Origin: CAZLQF01 sp964561545
GTDB lineage: Bacteria; Bacteroidota; Bacteroidia; CAILMK01; CAYYUA01
Direction: 5' to 3'
Assembly (NCBI GenBank): GCA_964561545.1
Contig: CAZLQF010000001.1
Location: 62,001 to 126,000 of the forward strand
Length of the DNA: 64,000 bases
A model generated the notes under the pieces. The model searched no databases, was not told the origin of the DNA, and saw only the letters and a program-made list of their open reading frames with translations. The translations under genes were made by a program, and so were the position numbers. Shown piece after piece: positions 28,945 to 38,100 of this stretch. The first letter of the stretch is position 1, and the number at the start of each line of letters is the position of its first letter.

Positions 28945-30228
28945 TCAAACCTCCTCAAAAGCTTGCTCAATATCAGCAATCAAGTCGTTGGGATTTTCCA
29001 CACCAATGGAAAGTCGCACCATTTTCGCAGAAATGCCGTAAATTTTTTGTTCTTCAGCAGATACATCTGAATGCGTCATAGTACTGGGGTGCTCGGCAAG
29101 GGATTCTGTACTTCCAAGGCTCACCGCCAATTTAAACAACTGTAATGAATTCAGGAATTTAAAGGCTTCTTTTTCCCCACCCTGGATATCAAAAGTGATC
29201 ATAGAACCCGGGCCTGAACATTGCTTTCGATAAACATGATAGGACTGATCCCCTTCCTCAAGGAGCCCAGGATAATATACGTAGTCGACTTTGGGATGGT
29301 CAACCAAATAATCGGCTATATGACGGGCATTTTTCATTTGACTAGTCATTCGGAGTTTCAGGGTTTCTAAACTTCTAAGTAGCAGCCAGCCAGTCCAGGG
29401 ACCGCCCATATTGCCCATAAAAGTCCGGAAGGTCTTAATCCGGTCTATCAAATGCTGGGCCCCCAATACAGCGCCAGCTATAAGGTCACTATGCCCTCCA
29501 ATAAATTTAGTAGCCGAATAAATTATTAAATCAGCGCCATGCGCTAACGGATGCTGCCACAAAGGACCAAGGAATGTGTTGTCAACCGTTAAATAAACAG
29601 GTCGATCTGCCGTACTGTAAGCCTTACCTATTGATGAACACATCTCGATATCCACGAGGGCATTGGTAGGATTGGCTGGAGTTTCAATATAGATCATGGC
29701 CAATTTATCCTGTAGCTCATTATCTTTAATGATCTGTTCGATTTCATCTTTTGAACCCGGAGCGGTAAAACCGTAGCCTTCAATCCCAAATTTTGGCAAT
29801 ACGTTTTTTATAAAATGATCAGTACCTCCATAAAGCGGTTCACTATAGATGACGGCTTGCCCAGGTTGCAACATCTCCAACATCGTGGTGCTAATGGAGG
29901 CCATACCACTTTCAAACACGGAACATGCCTCAGCTTCATCCCAAAGGGTTAATCGGTCTTCAAGTATCTCAAGGTCAGGATTGTTCAATCGACTGTAAAT
30001 AAGCCCTAATTCCTCTTTGGGTCCTTTCTCCCTAATGCCATACGCCACTTCAAAAAAGGCCTTGCCTTCTTCTGCACTTTTAAATACAAAAGTGGAAGTT
30101 TGAAAAATCGGACTTTTAATAGCACCTTCTGAAAGCTCAGGATCATAACCATAGGACATCATCTGGCTCTCAGGATTCAACTTACGGTTCTTAATTTTTT
30201 TCTTTTTAGAGTCTTTGTTATCACTCAT
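28945..30228 (-). CDS. Cystathionine gamma-synthase / methionine gamma-lyase family PLP enzyme
   Basis: A 427-aa PLP enzyme of the trans-sulfuration family. YSRLNNP (78-84) forms the phosphate and neighbouring-subunit contacts, D216 would pair with the pyridine nitrogen, and K241 in IYSATKFIGGHSD is the PLP lysine. SLGSTESLAEHP near the C-terminus is the family substrate loop. A Lys-rich 15-residue N-terminal extension precedes the usual start and the protein is slightly long. Whether it makes cystathionine or degrades methionine/homocysteine cannot be decided from motifs alone. It is divergent from the ABC-F-like gene. Confidence 0.88.
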   Translation of the reverse strand: MSDNKDSKKKKIKNRKLNPESQMMSYGYDPELSEGAIKSPIFQTSTFVFKSAEEGKAFFEVAYGIREKGPKEELGLIYSRLNNPDLEILEDRLTLWDEAEACSVFESGMASISTTMLEMLQPGQAVIYSEPLYGGTDHFIKNVLPKFGIEGYGFTAPGSKDEIEQIIKDNELQDKLAMIYIETPANPTNALVDIEMCSSIGKAYSTADRPVYLTVDNTFLGPLWQHPLAHGADLIIYSATKFIGGHSDLIAGAVLGAQHLIDRIKTFRTFMGNMGGPWTGWLLLRSLETLKLRMTSQMKNARHIADYLVDHPKVDYVYYPGLLEEGDQSYHVYRKQCSGPGSMITFDIQGGEKEAFKFLNSLQLFKLAVSLGSTESLAEHPSTMTHSDVSAEEQKIYGISAKMVRLSIGVENPNDLIADIEQAFEEV

Positions 30229-30249
30229 AAAAACCTATTTTTAGTTCAA

Positions 30250-30257
30250 CAAAAGTA
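30250..30257 (-). promoter_or_regulatory. -7 box for the trans-sulfuration enzyme gene
   Basis: Read on the minus strand this is TACTTTTG, an exact TAnnTTTG match 21 bp before the ATG. A -33 TTTG at the standard distance is not seen. Confidence 0.4.
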
Positions 30258-30327
30258 AGGGATATTGTTTTAGTTCGCTTAGCGTCTTTCGGAAATTTAC
30301 TGTTGATGCATGATACGGTTAGAAAGA

Positions 30328-30358
30328 ATTGATGTTTATCAACTCAAAAGTATTTTTG
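30328..30358 (+). promoter_or_regulatory. Bacteroidota-type promoter for the ABC-F-like gene
   Basis: ATTG (30328-30331), a one-mismatch -33 box, is followed by exactly 19 bp and then TATTTTTG (30351-30358), a perfect -7 box. Transcription would begin near 30365, inside the first copy of the adjacent direct repeat, leaving a leader of about 60 nt. Confidence 0.55.
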
Positions 30359-30404
30359 TATTGGCCATTGTGTAAATACATTGATATTGGCCAAATTGTA
30401 AAAA
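30359..30404 (+). repeat. Operator-like direct repeat, two 20-bp copies 26 bp apart
   Basis: Copies at 30359-30378 and 30385-30404 agree at 16 of 20 positions. Both begin TATTGGCCA and share TGTAAA. The second includes the palindrome TTGGCCAA. They sit directly downstream of the -7 box, where a bound repressor would block transcription. Confidence 0.5.
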
Positions 30405-30424
30405 ATCGTTTTAAAACTTAAGGT

Positions 30425-31063
30425 ATGCTAAGTCTCAACTTGCCCAATCATTCCACTCCTGTGGAACTTGAGCAAACTGCGACAACTGCTCTGATCTGTG
30501 ATCCAGAGAAAAAATCAGCAATTTTTGAAACCATTTATAACCAAATGGAGGCTGAGCAGTATTTTAAAATTATCGAGGATTCATCACCATCGATCGACCA
30601 TAACCAAAATGTAGCAACTTATATCAAACAAGACTTCCAAAAACTGCTGCAAAACCTTAAAAGGTATGAGCAGCTGAGCATTCAACTTACCAAAATTATG
30701 AGCCCATCTAACTTACCAGCTTTAATGGAAGAAATGGAGGCTTTGGAAAATCACATATCAGAATACGATGGATGGGATTTGGATCAACATATTGAAAACT
30801 GGCTTACTTTTTTAAACGGCCCCCAAACAGATAATATGATAAAATCGCTTACGCCATCAAGCCTTTACAAGAGCAACCTGACCAAAAGTATTTTAAACCA
30901 TCCAACTTTACTTTGCCTGGATCAACCAATAGATTATCTCAATCAAGACCGGCTCCTTGAAACAATTAAAGTACTTAAACAATATGAAACCAAGGTTATG
31001 CTAACCTTTAGCAATGGAAACCTACCAAAAAACCTGGCTGACCATTGGGTTGAAATTTCCTAA
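30425..31063 (+). CDS. Degenerate single-domain ABC-F-like protein, catalytic motifs lost
   Basis: A 212-aa protein that aligns by eye with one ABC-F ATPase domain. The Walker A region is reduced to ALICDPEKKSAIF (22-34). The family's helical stretch MEEMEALENHISEYDGWDLD (101-120) is well preserved. The signature LSGG is replaced by LTPSS (142-146). Walker B reads LLCLDQP (162-168), with the catalytic glutamate changed to glutamine, and the H-loop SHD is replaced by FSNG. The frame is open with its own promoter-like box and ends at a strong terminator. Binding of ATP seems unlikely. It may be an orphan regulator or ribosome-related decoy, or a slowly decaying fragment; function unknown. Confidence 0.65.
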   Translation: MLSLNLPNHSTPVELEQTATTALICDPEKKSAIFETIYNQMEAEQYFKIIEDSSPSIDHNQNVATYIKQDFQKLLQNLKRYEQLSIQLTKIMSPSNLPALMEEMEALENHISEYDGWDLDQHIENWLTFLNGPQTDNMIKSLTPSSLYKSNLTKSILNHPTLLCLDQPIDYLNQDRLLETIKVLKQYETKVMLTFSNGNLPKNLADHWVEIS

Positions 31064-31113
31064 TAATTTGAGGGATTGAATGGCAACTATTATTTAGTAA
31101 TACTATCTAACTA

Positions 31114-31144
31114 AAAAACCCGAACCATGCAGGCCCGGGTTTTT
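31114..31144. terminator. Bidirectional intrinsic terminator
   Basis: AAAAACCCG (31114-31122) pairs perfectly with CGGGTTTTT (31136-31144) around a 13-nt loop, giving U-runs in both directions. It lies between the convergent ABC-F-like and FKBP genes. Confidence 0.82.
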
Positions 31145-31167
31145 CATTTTATAAAACAATTAAAAAG

Positions 31168-31917
31168 TTATTTAATTTCTATTAACTCCACTTCAAAGAT
31201 CAAGGCTTCATTTGGACCAATTTGGCCGGTACCCTGACTACCATAACCCAATTCAGGTGGAATGAACAATTTCCACTTGCTTCCTACTTTCATCATCTGG
31301 AGCGCTTCCTGCCAACCCTGAATAACATTGTTAACAGGAAATTCTGCAGGTTCTCCGCGATCATAAGAACTATCAAACTGGGACCCATCAATCAATGTAC
31401 CTTTGTAGTGTACTTTCACCGTAGAAGTGGATGAGGGTGATTCCCCATTTCCTGTTTCAAGCACCTTATACTGGAGCCCACTTTCCGTTGTTTTCACGCC
31501 TTCTTTGTTTTTGTTCTTTTTCAAGAATTCCTTGCTCTTCATCAGATTTTTCTTGGCTTCCTCGCCTCCACCTTGTCTCCTTGATTGTTGCTGCTGCCCT
31601 TGCTGTTCTTCCTGTTGCCTCTTTCTCATTTTTTGTTGAAATGTTTGCAAAACGGATTTCTTTTGCTCCTCTGTTAAAACAGCCGAATCCTTGCCGGCCA
31701 TGGCATCTTTTAAACCCCTGGCAACGATATCGCCATCAAGCCCAAGGTCCTGGCCCTGCAGATTACTGGCGATGTTTTGCCCAAGAGCATAACTTACGGT
31801 ATCTTCTTGATCTTCCAACTTTACCTTTTCTTCTTGTGCTTCCTTAGAAGAGTTGCAGGAAAATAAGAAAACCAGCATCCCTAAACTTAATAAATAAAGC
31901 TTAAAATCTTTCATCAT
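31168..31917 (-). CDS. FKBP-type peptidyl-prolyl isomerase, lipoprotein
   Basis: A 249-aa envelope folding factor. The lipoprotein signal ends LFSCNSS, with the acylated cysteine at C21. An N-terminal dimerisation region (about 30-100), as in Mip/FkpA proteins, is followed by a Gln/Arg/Lys-rich helical linker (about 90-135) and the FKBP domain (about 145-249). That domain contains VKVHYKGTLIDGSQFDSSY and the end IGPNEALIFEVELIEI, both family signatures. The Gln-rich linker is unusually long. It probably helps fold outer-membrane or periplasmic proteins. Confidence 0.93.
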   Translation of the reverse strand: MMKDFKLYLLSLGMLVFLFSCNSSKEAQEEKVKLEDQEDTVSYALGQNIASNLQGQDLGLDGDIVARGLKDAMAGKDSAVLTEEQKKSVLQTFQQKMRKRQQEEQQGQQQQSRRQGGGEEAKKNLMKSKEFLKKNKNKEGVKTTESGLQYKVLETGNGESPSSTSTVKVHYKGTLIDGSQFDSSYDRGEPAEFPVNNVIQGWQEALQMMKVGSKWKLFIPPELGYGSQGTGQIGPNEALIFEVELIEIK

Positions 31918-31971
31918 TTGCGCTTGCTTTTTCTGTTTAAAAATGCAATTATAGGATTTATTCTGGGAAAT

Positions 31972-32002
31972 TTTGAAACTATTATTCAGTTGTGTTCTTT
32001 TG
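31972..32002 (+). promoter_or_regulatory. Bacteroidota-type promoter for the lipoprotein gene at 32036
   Basis: TTTG (31972-31975) is a perfect -33 box, followed by exactly 19 bp and TTCTTTTG (31995-32002), a -7 box with one mismatch. The start codon is 33 bp further on. Confidence 0.55.
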
Positions 32003-32035
32003 CTGAACTAAAATCAAACAACTAAACCGACCATT

Positions 32036-32818
32036 ATGAAAAAAATCCAATTCACTCTTTTATTGGGAATTGTTGCTACTTTATTAAGTGCTTGCAGTAC
32101 GGATAACAATAAAGAAAAAGCTCCTGAATTAAAGCCGCCCCAGGATGCAGATCCTAAAGCGGTAGAAGTGGCTAAAAATGTGATCGAAAACATGGGAGGT
32201 TGGCAAAATTGGAAGGAAACACGGTATTTAACGTGGAATTTTTTCGGTAGTCGTAGCTGGATCTGGGACAAACATAATGGAGACATTCGTATGCAATCCC
32301 ATAATGACAGCCTAACCGTTTTAATGAACCTCGATACCAAAGAAGGCGAAGTATTTAAAGATGGAGAAAAAGTCACCAATGATGATACCCTAAATAAATA
32401 CCTGGATGTGGCTTACAAAGGTTGGGTCAATGACTCATATTGGTTGATCATGCCTTTTAAATTCCTGGACTCAGGAGTTAATCTAAAGTATGCTGGTGAA
32501 GGCACCACAAGAACCGGAGAAAAATCCCATATCCTTCAATTGACCTTTGACAGCGTAGGGTTAACACCAGAAAACAAGTACAAAGTATATGTGAGCAAAG
32601 AACAAAACCTTGTAAAGCAATGGGCCTACTTCAACCAAAAAGACGATGAGAAGCCAGTTTTCAAAACCCCATGGTTGAACTACCGGGAATATGGAGACCT
32701 CAAGCTTTCCGGCAATCGAGGCCGAGCCAAAATTTCAGGCATTGGTGTTTACGATTCCTTAAACCGGGAAGTTTTTAACAAGCTCGAACCATCCGGTCAA
32801 AGGCAAAAACCTATTTAG
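32036..32818 (+). CDS. Lipoprotein of unknown function, LolA-like style
   Basis: A 260-aa exported lipoprotein; the signal ends LLSACST with the lipid cysteine at C20. The mature part starts with a Lys/Pro-rich linker, then about 220 residues of predicted beta-rich sequence with many Trp and Tyr (GGWQNWKETRYLTWNFFGS). It reads like the outer-membrane-lipoprotein-sorting-like half-barrels common in Bacteroidota, but I cannot name a family. It is transcribed alone, from its own promoter-like pair. Confidence 0.65.
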   Translation: MKKIQFTLLLGIVATLLSACSTDNNKEKAPELKPPQDADPKAVEVAKNVIENMGGWQNWKETRYLTWNFFGSRSWIWDKHNGDIRMQSHNDSLTVLMNLDTKEGEVFKDGEKVTNDDTLNKYLDVAYKGWVNDSYWLIMPFKFLDSGVNLKYAGEGTTRTGEKSHILQLTFDSVGLTPENKYKVYVSKEQNLVKQWAYFNQKDDEKPVFKTPWLNYREYGDLKLSGNRGRAKISGIGVYDSLNREVFNKLEPSGQRQKPI

Positions 32819-33057
32819 CTGATGGTATTAAACATTTACCATTATTTAATAAGCCACTTATGGATTTATTAGCATTAGCAAGTTACATGATTAACCTTAA
32901 TTCAGCCATTGACAAATTTAGATACTGATTTTCTTGTCAAATGCCAACTTTATTTTGCCAACTCGGCCCGGTAAATAGCAAGCGTTGTATAAGAGGAAGA
33001 ACTTAGTATTAATGTTGCGTTATTGTTAATTAGCTTCCACAATTTGATAATTTTTTT

Positions 33058-33732
33058 ATGAGCCAAAATCCTTATTTGAAACATAGCCTGATCCTACCAG
33101 TAACTTTTGCTGTTTTGATCTTGCTCATTAAAATATATGAAAGTCTTTCAGGTTTTTCCTTAGCTTTTCTGGGTATTTTACCCCGCAAAATAGATCATTT
33201 CTACGGAATTTTTTTATTCCCGGTTTTGCATGGTGATTGGGGGCACTTGTTCTCTAACATCCTACCTATTGTGGTAATGGGCACAGCCATTAATTATTTT
33301 TACAGACCGGTCGCCACTAAAGTTTTTACCATCATTTACATCCTGCACGGTGTTTTAGTCTGGGTGTTTGCCAGGCAAGTGGTACACATAGGCGCCAGTG
33401 GTTTGGTATACGGATTTGCTGCTTTCTTGTTATTTAGCGGCATCATCAGGAAAAACCGCAGGTTAATGGCTTTATCAATGTTGGTACTTTTTCTTTACGG
33501 CGGTATGATATGGGGCGTTTTGCCCATTCGCGAAGGCGTCTCCTGGGAAGGCCATTTATTTGGTGCCATATCAGGGATCTTTTGTGCGTGGTTTTTCCGC
33601 AAAGAAGGCCCTCAAAGGGAAAAATACAGTTGGGAAGAAGAGGAAGAAGACCAGGAACAACCTCATATGCGTTTATGGGATTACAGCCGGAACTTTCCGC
33701 CTCCTCATTACCCGGGTGAAGGCCACGAATAA
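33058..33732 (+). CDS. Rhomboid-family intramembrane serine protease
   Basis: A 224-aa polytopic protease with six hydrophobic segments. The catalytic serine is S114 in GASG (112-115) and the catalytic histidine is H166 in EGHLFG. The oxyanion-helping HxxxN motif is at H63-N67 (GHLFSN). All required residues are present. An acidic tail (about 195-224) is unusual in composition (EEEEEDQEQ). Such enzymes cut transmembrane segments of other proteins; the substrate is unknown. No RBS is evident, as is common here. Confidence 0.92.
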   Translation: MSQNPYLKHSLILPVTFAVLILLIKIYESLSGFSLAFLGILPRKIDHFYGIFLFPVLHGDWGHLFSNILPIVVMGTAINYFYRPVATKVFTIIYILHGVLVWVFARQVVHIGASGLVYGFAAFLLFSGIIRKNRRLMALSMLVLFLYGGMIWGVLPIREGVSWEGHLFGAISGIFCAWFFRKEGPQREKYSWEEEEEDQEQPHMRLWDYSRNFPPPHYPGEGHE

Positions 33733-33956
33733 CAACCAACCCAGTAGGGAAACATAAGTAAATTGCCCCCAGCAAAAATTAATAGTAGTAAAAAACTTGC
33801 CCATCCAATTCCACCGATGCCCTGTTTTTGCCTTGTTAATAGCCCTGATAATAAATCGCCAACCATGAGGAGGGTTAAAATGGCGATGAAAGGCTCTTGT
33901 TCTAACAATCCATGAAAAATAGAACCCTTATAGGCAAAGTCCGAAAAACAAGACAA
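33708..33956 (-). CDS. Possible small two-TM membrane protein, TTG start
   Basis: An 82-codon frame with two hydrophobic segments (about 20-40 and 50-70) that overlaps the rhomboid gene by 25 bp at its 3' end. The only upstream start is TTG and no promoter box was found. The composition is plausible for a membrane protein, but no family was recognised. It may be a chance frame. Confidence 0.25.
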   Translation of the reverse strand: MSCFSDFAYKGSIFHGLLEQEPFIAILTLLMVGDLLSGLLTRQKQGIGGIGWASFLLLLIFAGGNLLMFPYWVGCYSWPSPG

Positions 33957-34081
33957 ATACTACGCCATTCACTTTTAAATCGCTTTTTTAAAAATTTCTA
34001 AAATACTACATCATCTACAATTCGGTATTAATTTGGAAAATGTTCAAATAAGTTTTAAAAATTGCACCCTAAACATGAGCC

Positions 34082-35020
34082 ATGTACATTTTAATTGCCG
34101 AAGAAGTACCATTGTTTTTTAGAGAAGCCTTATCGGATTTAGGCTACGATGTAGACTACCATGCGGATACCATTTATGAAGAATTACGCAGAATCATTGA
34201 AAGCTACCATGGCTTGGTTGTAAGAAGCAACCTCTCAATTGACCAAGCCGTCATCAGTAATGGTAGTAATTTGAAGTTCATTATGAGGCCAGGATCCGGA
34301 TTGGATAATATAGATTTGGAGGCTGCGCATTCGGCAGGAATTCAGGTGATCAGCTCGCCTGAAGGGAATCGCAATGCCGTTGGTGAACATGCCTTAGGCA
34401 TGTTACTTTCGTTTTACAACAACATCACTCCATCTTTTGAAGGTATCAAAAAAAGCTTTTGGCAACGTGAAGTCAACCGGGGCCATGAGGTAGATGGTAA
34501 AACGATAGGCATCATCGGGTATGGCAATACGGGCAGTGCTTTTGCTCATAAACTAAAAGGTTTTAATGCAAATGTTCTTGTTTACGATAAATATCGTACT
34601 TATATCGAGTCTTCTAACCCTAATTTAACCTTTAGCACATACGAAAACATTTTGGAATTTGCAGATGTCATTAGCTTTCATTTGCCCCTCAATCAGGATA
34701 CCTCCCATTATGCCAATCATCAATTCTTCTCCCAGCTTGGTAAAGCGCCTTTAATCATCAATACTTCCCGGGGTAAAATTGTAGATCAGCAAGCGCTTTT
34801 AGATGCTTTGAATAACAACAAGATATCAGGAGCCTGCCTGGACGTACTTGAAAACGAAAACCTAGCTAATTACAGCGATATAGAGAAAAAATGGCTAGAT
34901 GACGTCCTTGCGACAAAAAAAATTTTAATCACCCCCCATATTGCCGGATGGTCCTATGAGTCAGGAACTAAGATATACGAAGAACTTATCAAAAAGCTTA
35001 AAGAAGCCCGTTTAAAATGA
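34082..35020 (+). CDS. D-2-hydroxyacid dehydrogenase (3-phosphoglycerate-dehydrogenase-like)
   Basis: A 312-aa NAD-dependent dehydrogenase. GYGNTG (146-151) is the nucleotide motif, and the catalytic triad is R230 (NTSRGKIVD), E257 (CLDVLENE) and H286 (TPHIAGW). It lacks the ACT domain of full-length SerA and resembles the short SerA-like enzymes. Its true acid (3-phosphoglycerate, glyoxylate or other) is undetermined. An ATG eight bases upstream is out of frame. No serC or serB neighbour is present. Confidence 0.88.
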   Translation: MYILIAEEVPLFFREALSDLGYDVDYHADTIYEELRRIIESYHGLVVRSNLSIDQAVISNGSNLKFIMRPGSGLDNIDLEAAHSAGIQVISSPEGNRNAVGEHALGMLLSFYNNITPSFEGIKKSFWQREVNRGHEVDGKTIGIIGYGNTGSAFAHKLKGFNANVLVYDKYRTYIESSNPNLTFSTYENILEFADVISFHLPLNQDTSHYANHQFFSQLGKAPLIINTSRGKIVDQQALLDALNNNKISGACLDVLENENLANYSDIEKKWLDDVLATKKILITPHIAGWSYESGTKIYEELIKKLKEARLK

Positions 35021-35038
35021 CCTTTTTTAAGTTTGTTT

Positions 35039-35069
35039 TCTGAAATTTTTAAAAAAATATTCATATTTG
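35039..35069 (+). promoter_or_regulatory. Weak promoter for the TonB receptor operon
   Basis: TCTG, 19 bp, then CATATTTG (35062-35069): one mismatch in each box of the TTTG / TAnnTTTG consensus, 31 bp before the start codon. Offered as a candidate only. Confidence 0.3.
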
Positions 35070-35100
35070 AGCCTCAGAATTAATAGGAAACGCACGGTTT

Positions 35101-38100
35101 ATGATAAGAAAGTTACTTGCTGTAGGCTTTTGCCTGCTATTTTGGAGTACCCATGCATTTTCGCAGGGTAGTTTTGGATCCGTTCAAGGAAAAATTTTAG
35201 ATGCTGAAACGGGCGAGCCCTTGATTGGTGCAAACGTAGTAGTAATTGGTGAAGGAGGATCCCAAAAAGGAGGTGCCTCCACCGACAAAGAAGGCAATTA
35301 CACCATCGAAGGAGTACCTGCCGGGACCTATGACATTAAAGCTACCTATATTGGTTATCAAGAAAAAAAGATTACAGGTATAAGGGTTAGTTCCGGCCAG
35401 ATAGAATTCATCGATATCCAAATGAGGGAGAGTACCAAAACCCTTGAAGAAGTTGAAGTCGTTGAACACAAAAAGCCTTTGATTGAACAAGACAACAATA
35501 CAACCGGTGATAACTTGACCGATGAAGAAATCAGCAAAGCACCTACAAGAAGCCTTAACCGATTAGCGGGATTGTCAGCCGGTACTTATACAGAAGGCGG
35601 TACACCGAGTATCCGTGGGCAAAGAACAGGCGGTACGGTTTACTACATTGACGGGGTTAGAGTAAGAGGTTCAGCGGCATTACCCCAAAGCGCCATTTCC
35701 GAAATTCAAACCCTCACAGGTGGTATTCCGGCCGAATATGGAGATGCTACTGGTGGTGTCATTAGTATTCAAACAAAAGGACCTTCCAGAGAATATCATG
35801 GCGGCATTGATCTTATTACATCCCAATACCTGGATGGATATGGTTACAATTTATTGGAAGGAAACGTAACAGGCCCTATTATCTCAAAGAATAAGGGCAC
35901 AGACAGTGCAGAAGCCAAACTTGGCTTTTTGATTTCAGGTAATATCAGTTACCAAGATGAACCAAATCCCTCTGCCACTGATGTATGGAAAGTTAAAGAC
36001 GATGTATTAAGTGGAATTGAAGAAGCGCCCTTAAGGGAATCCCAATCAGGTGAAGGCTTGCTTTCAAAATCCGAATTTGTTTCTAAAGACCAAATGGAGC
36101 AAATTGATGCGAGGAAGAATGCTGAAAACTTCGGGTACAACTTTACCGGTAAATTGGATTACCAGGTTAACGATGATATCAACTTAACGGCCGGGGGGCA
36201 ATTAGGGCATAACATGTCGGATAATTACGTTCGCCAATATTCCTTATTTAATTATGAAAACAACCCCCGCTCCATTAACAATACCTATCGAGGTTATGTA
36301 AGGTACACCCAAAAATTTGCTGATGAAAAAGAAGAGGATGAAGATACCGAAGGTTTAACCGTATCCAATGCCTTTTACAACATACAGATTGACTATACAA
36401 AAAATACCAGTGAAGTTTTTAATGAGGCTCATGGCGATGATTACTTCAAATATGGCCATTATGGAAAATACGAGCTTTACAAAGCGCCATCTTACGTCAA
36501 TCGTGTTGACACCATTAATGGAAGAACTGAGGAAGCCAATTACATGACTGGTTTCCAGGATACAGCTGTCAACTTTAACCCAGCATCCTATAATACGACT
36601 GCGGGTAATTACACCCAACAATTTTTTAATCTTAGTGACAACCCCATACGGACAAAAGATCAAATTCAGGGAGGCGGGGGTTTATTAAATGGTGATAATC
36701 CGAGGTTGGTTTATTCCTTATGGAATGATGTAGGGACTGAGTTTGCCACATACAGGAAAAATGAAAACGAACAGTTCAGGGTCAATGCGTCAGGCTCTTT
36801 TAATTTGAACAATCACTCCATTAAGTTGGGGGTTCAATACGAGCAATTTACTCAACGATCTTTTAGTGTAGCAGGGACCAACCTATGGCAAAAAATGAGG
36901 CAATTGATGAACTCCCATATCCAACAGCTCGATACGGATAACCCACAACCCGTTTACGAAGATGTTAATAATAATGGTGAATTTGACCGGGATGAAGACA
37001 TCTTCCTGGACACCGTAAACTATCCAAGGCTGAATGAAGGTGACCAGGCAACTTTTGACAAGAATTTTAGGCAGAAACTGATGGAAGAAGGGGCTACCAA
37101 TGTGAATGGTGAACCCATCGGTGAGCAAACCTTTGTAAATGTAGACCGCTACGATCCCAGTAAGTTCTCCCTTGACATGTTCAGCGCTGATGAACTTTTA
37201 AGAACTGGAGAAGTAAGCTATTATGGATATGATCAAAGCGGGGATAAAAACACAGGTAACCCCAGCATTAATGACTTTGTAAATAATCCTGATTCTCGGC
37301 CTATGGGCTCTTACAATCCCATTTATGTAGCAGGTTATGTGCAAGACAAATTCTCCTTCAGAGATTTGATTTTCAGATTAGGCGTCCGTGTAGATCGGTT
37401 TGATGCCAATCAACCGGTCCTAAAAGACAAATACTCGCTTTATCCCACCCGGAAAAAATCCGAAGTTGATCAGGATTTACATCCTAATGACGAACATCCC
37501 GGCAATATAGGTAACAATCATGTAGTCTACGTTGATGATCCCACCGACCCAACGGAAATTGTAGGTTACCGAAAAGACAATAATTGGTTTGATGCTTCCG
37601 GATCTCAAATAGATGATCCTAATATATTGGCATTTCAAACGCAGGGCGGTACGATCGCCCCTTACCTGCAAGCTGAAACAACAGAGAACCTTCAAATTTC
37701 ACCTGAATCATTTAAAGACTATGAACCAGAAGTCACGGTAATGCCAAGAATTGCCTTCTCTTTCCCGATTTCGGACGAAGCCAATTTCTTTGCAAATTAT
37801 GACATCCTTACCCAAAGACCTCAAAGCGGAATTGTATCGAATCTTGATGATTACTTTTACCTGGAACAAAGATCTACAGGCAGTATAGCAAACCCAGGTT
37901 TAAAACCTCAGAAAAGAACCAATTATGAGATAGGTTTCAAGCAAAAACTTACCGATAATTCCGCATTGACACTTTCCGCCTACTATGGTGAGATCAGGGA
38001 TTTAATACAATTGGTTCGCGTTAACCAAGCTTTTCCCATTTCTTACAACACGTTCCAAAACCTTGATTTTGGCACGGTTAAAGGTTTAACAGCCGTTTAC

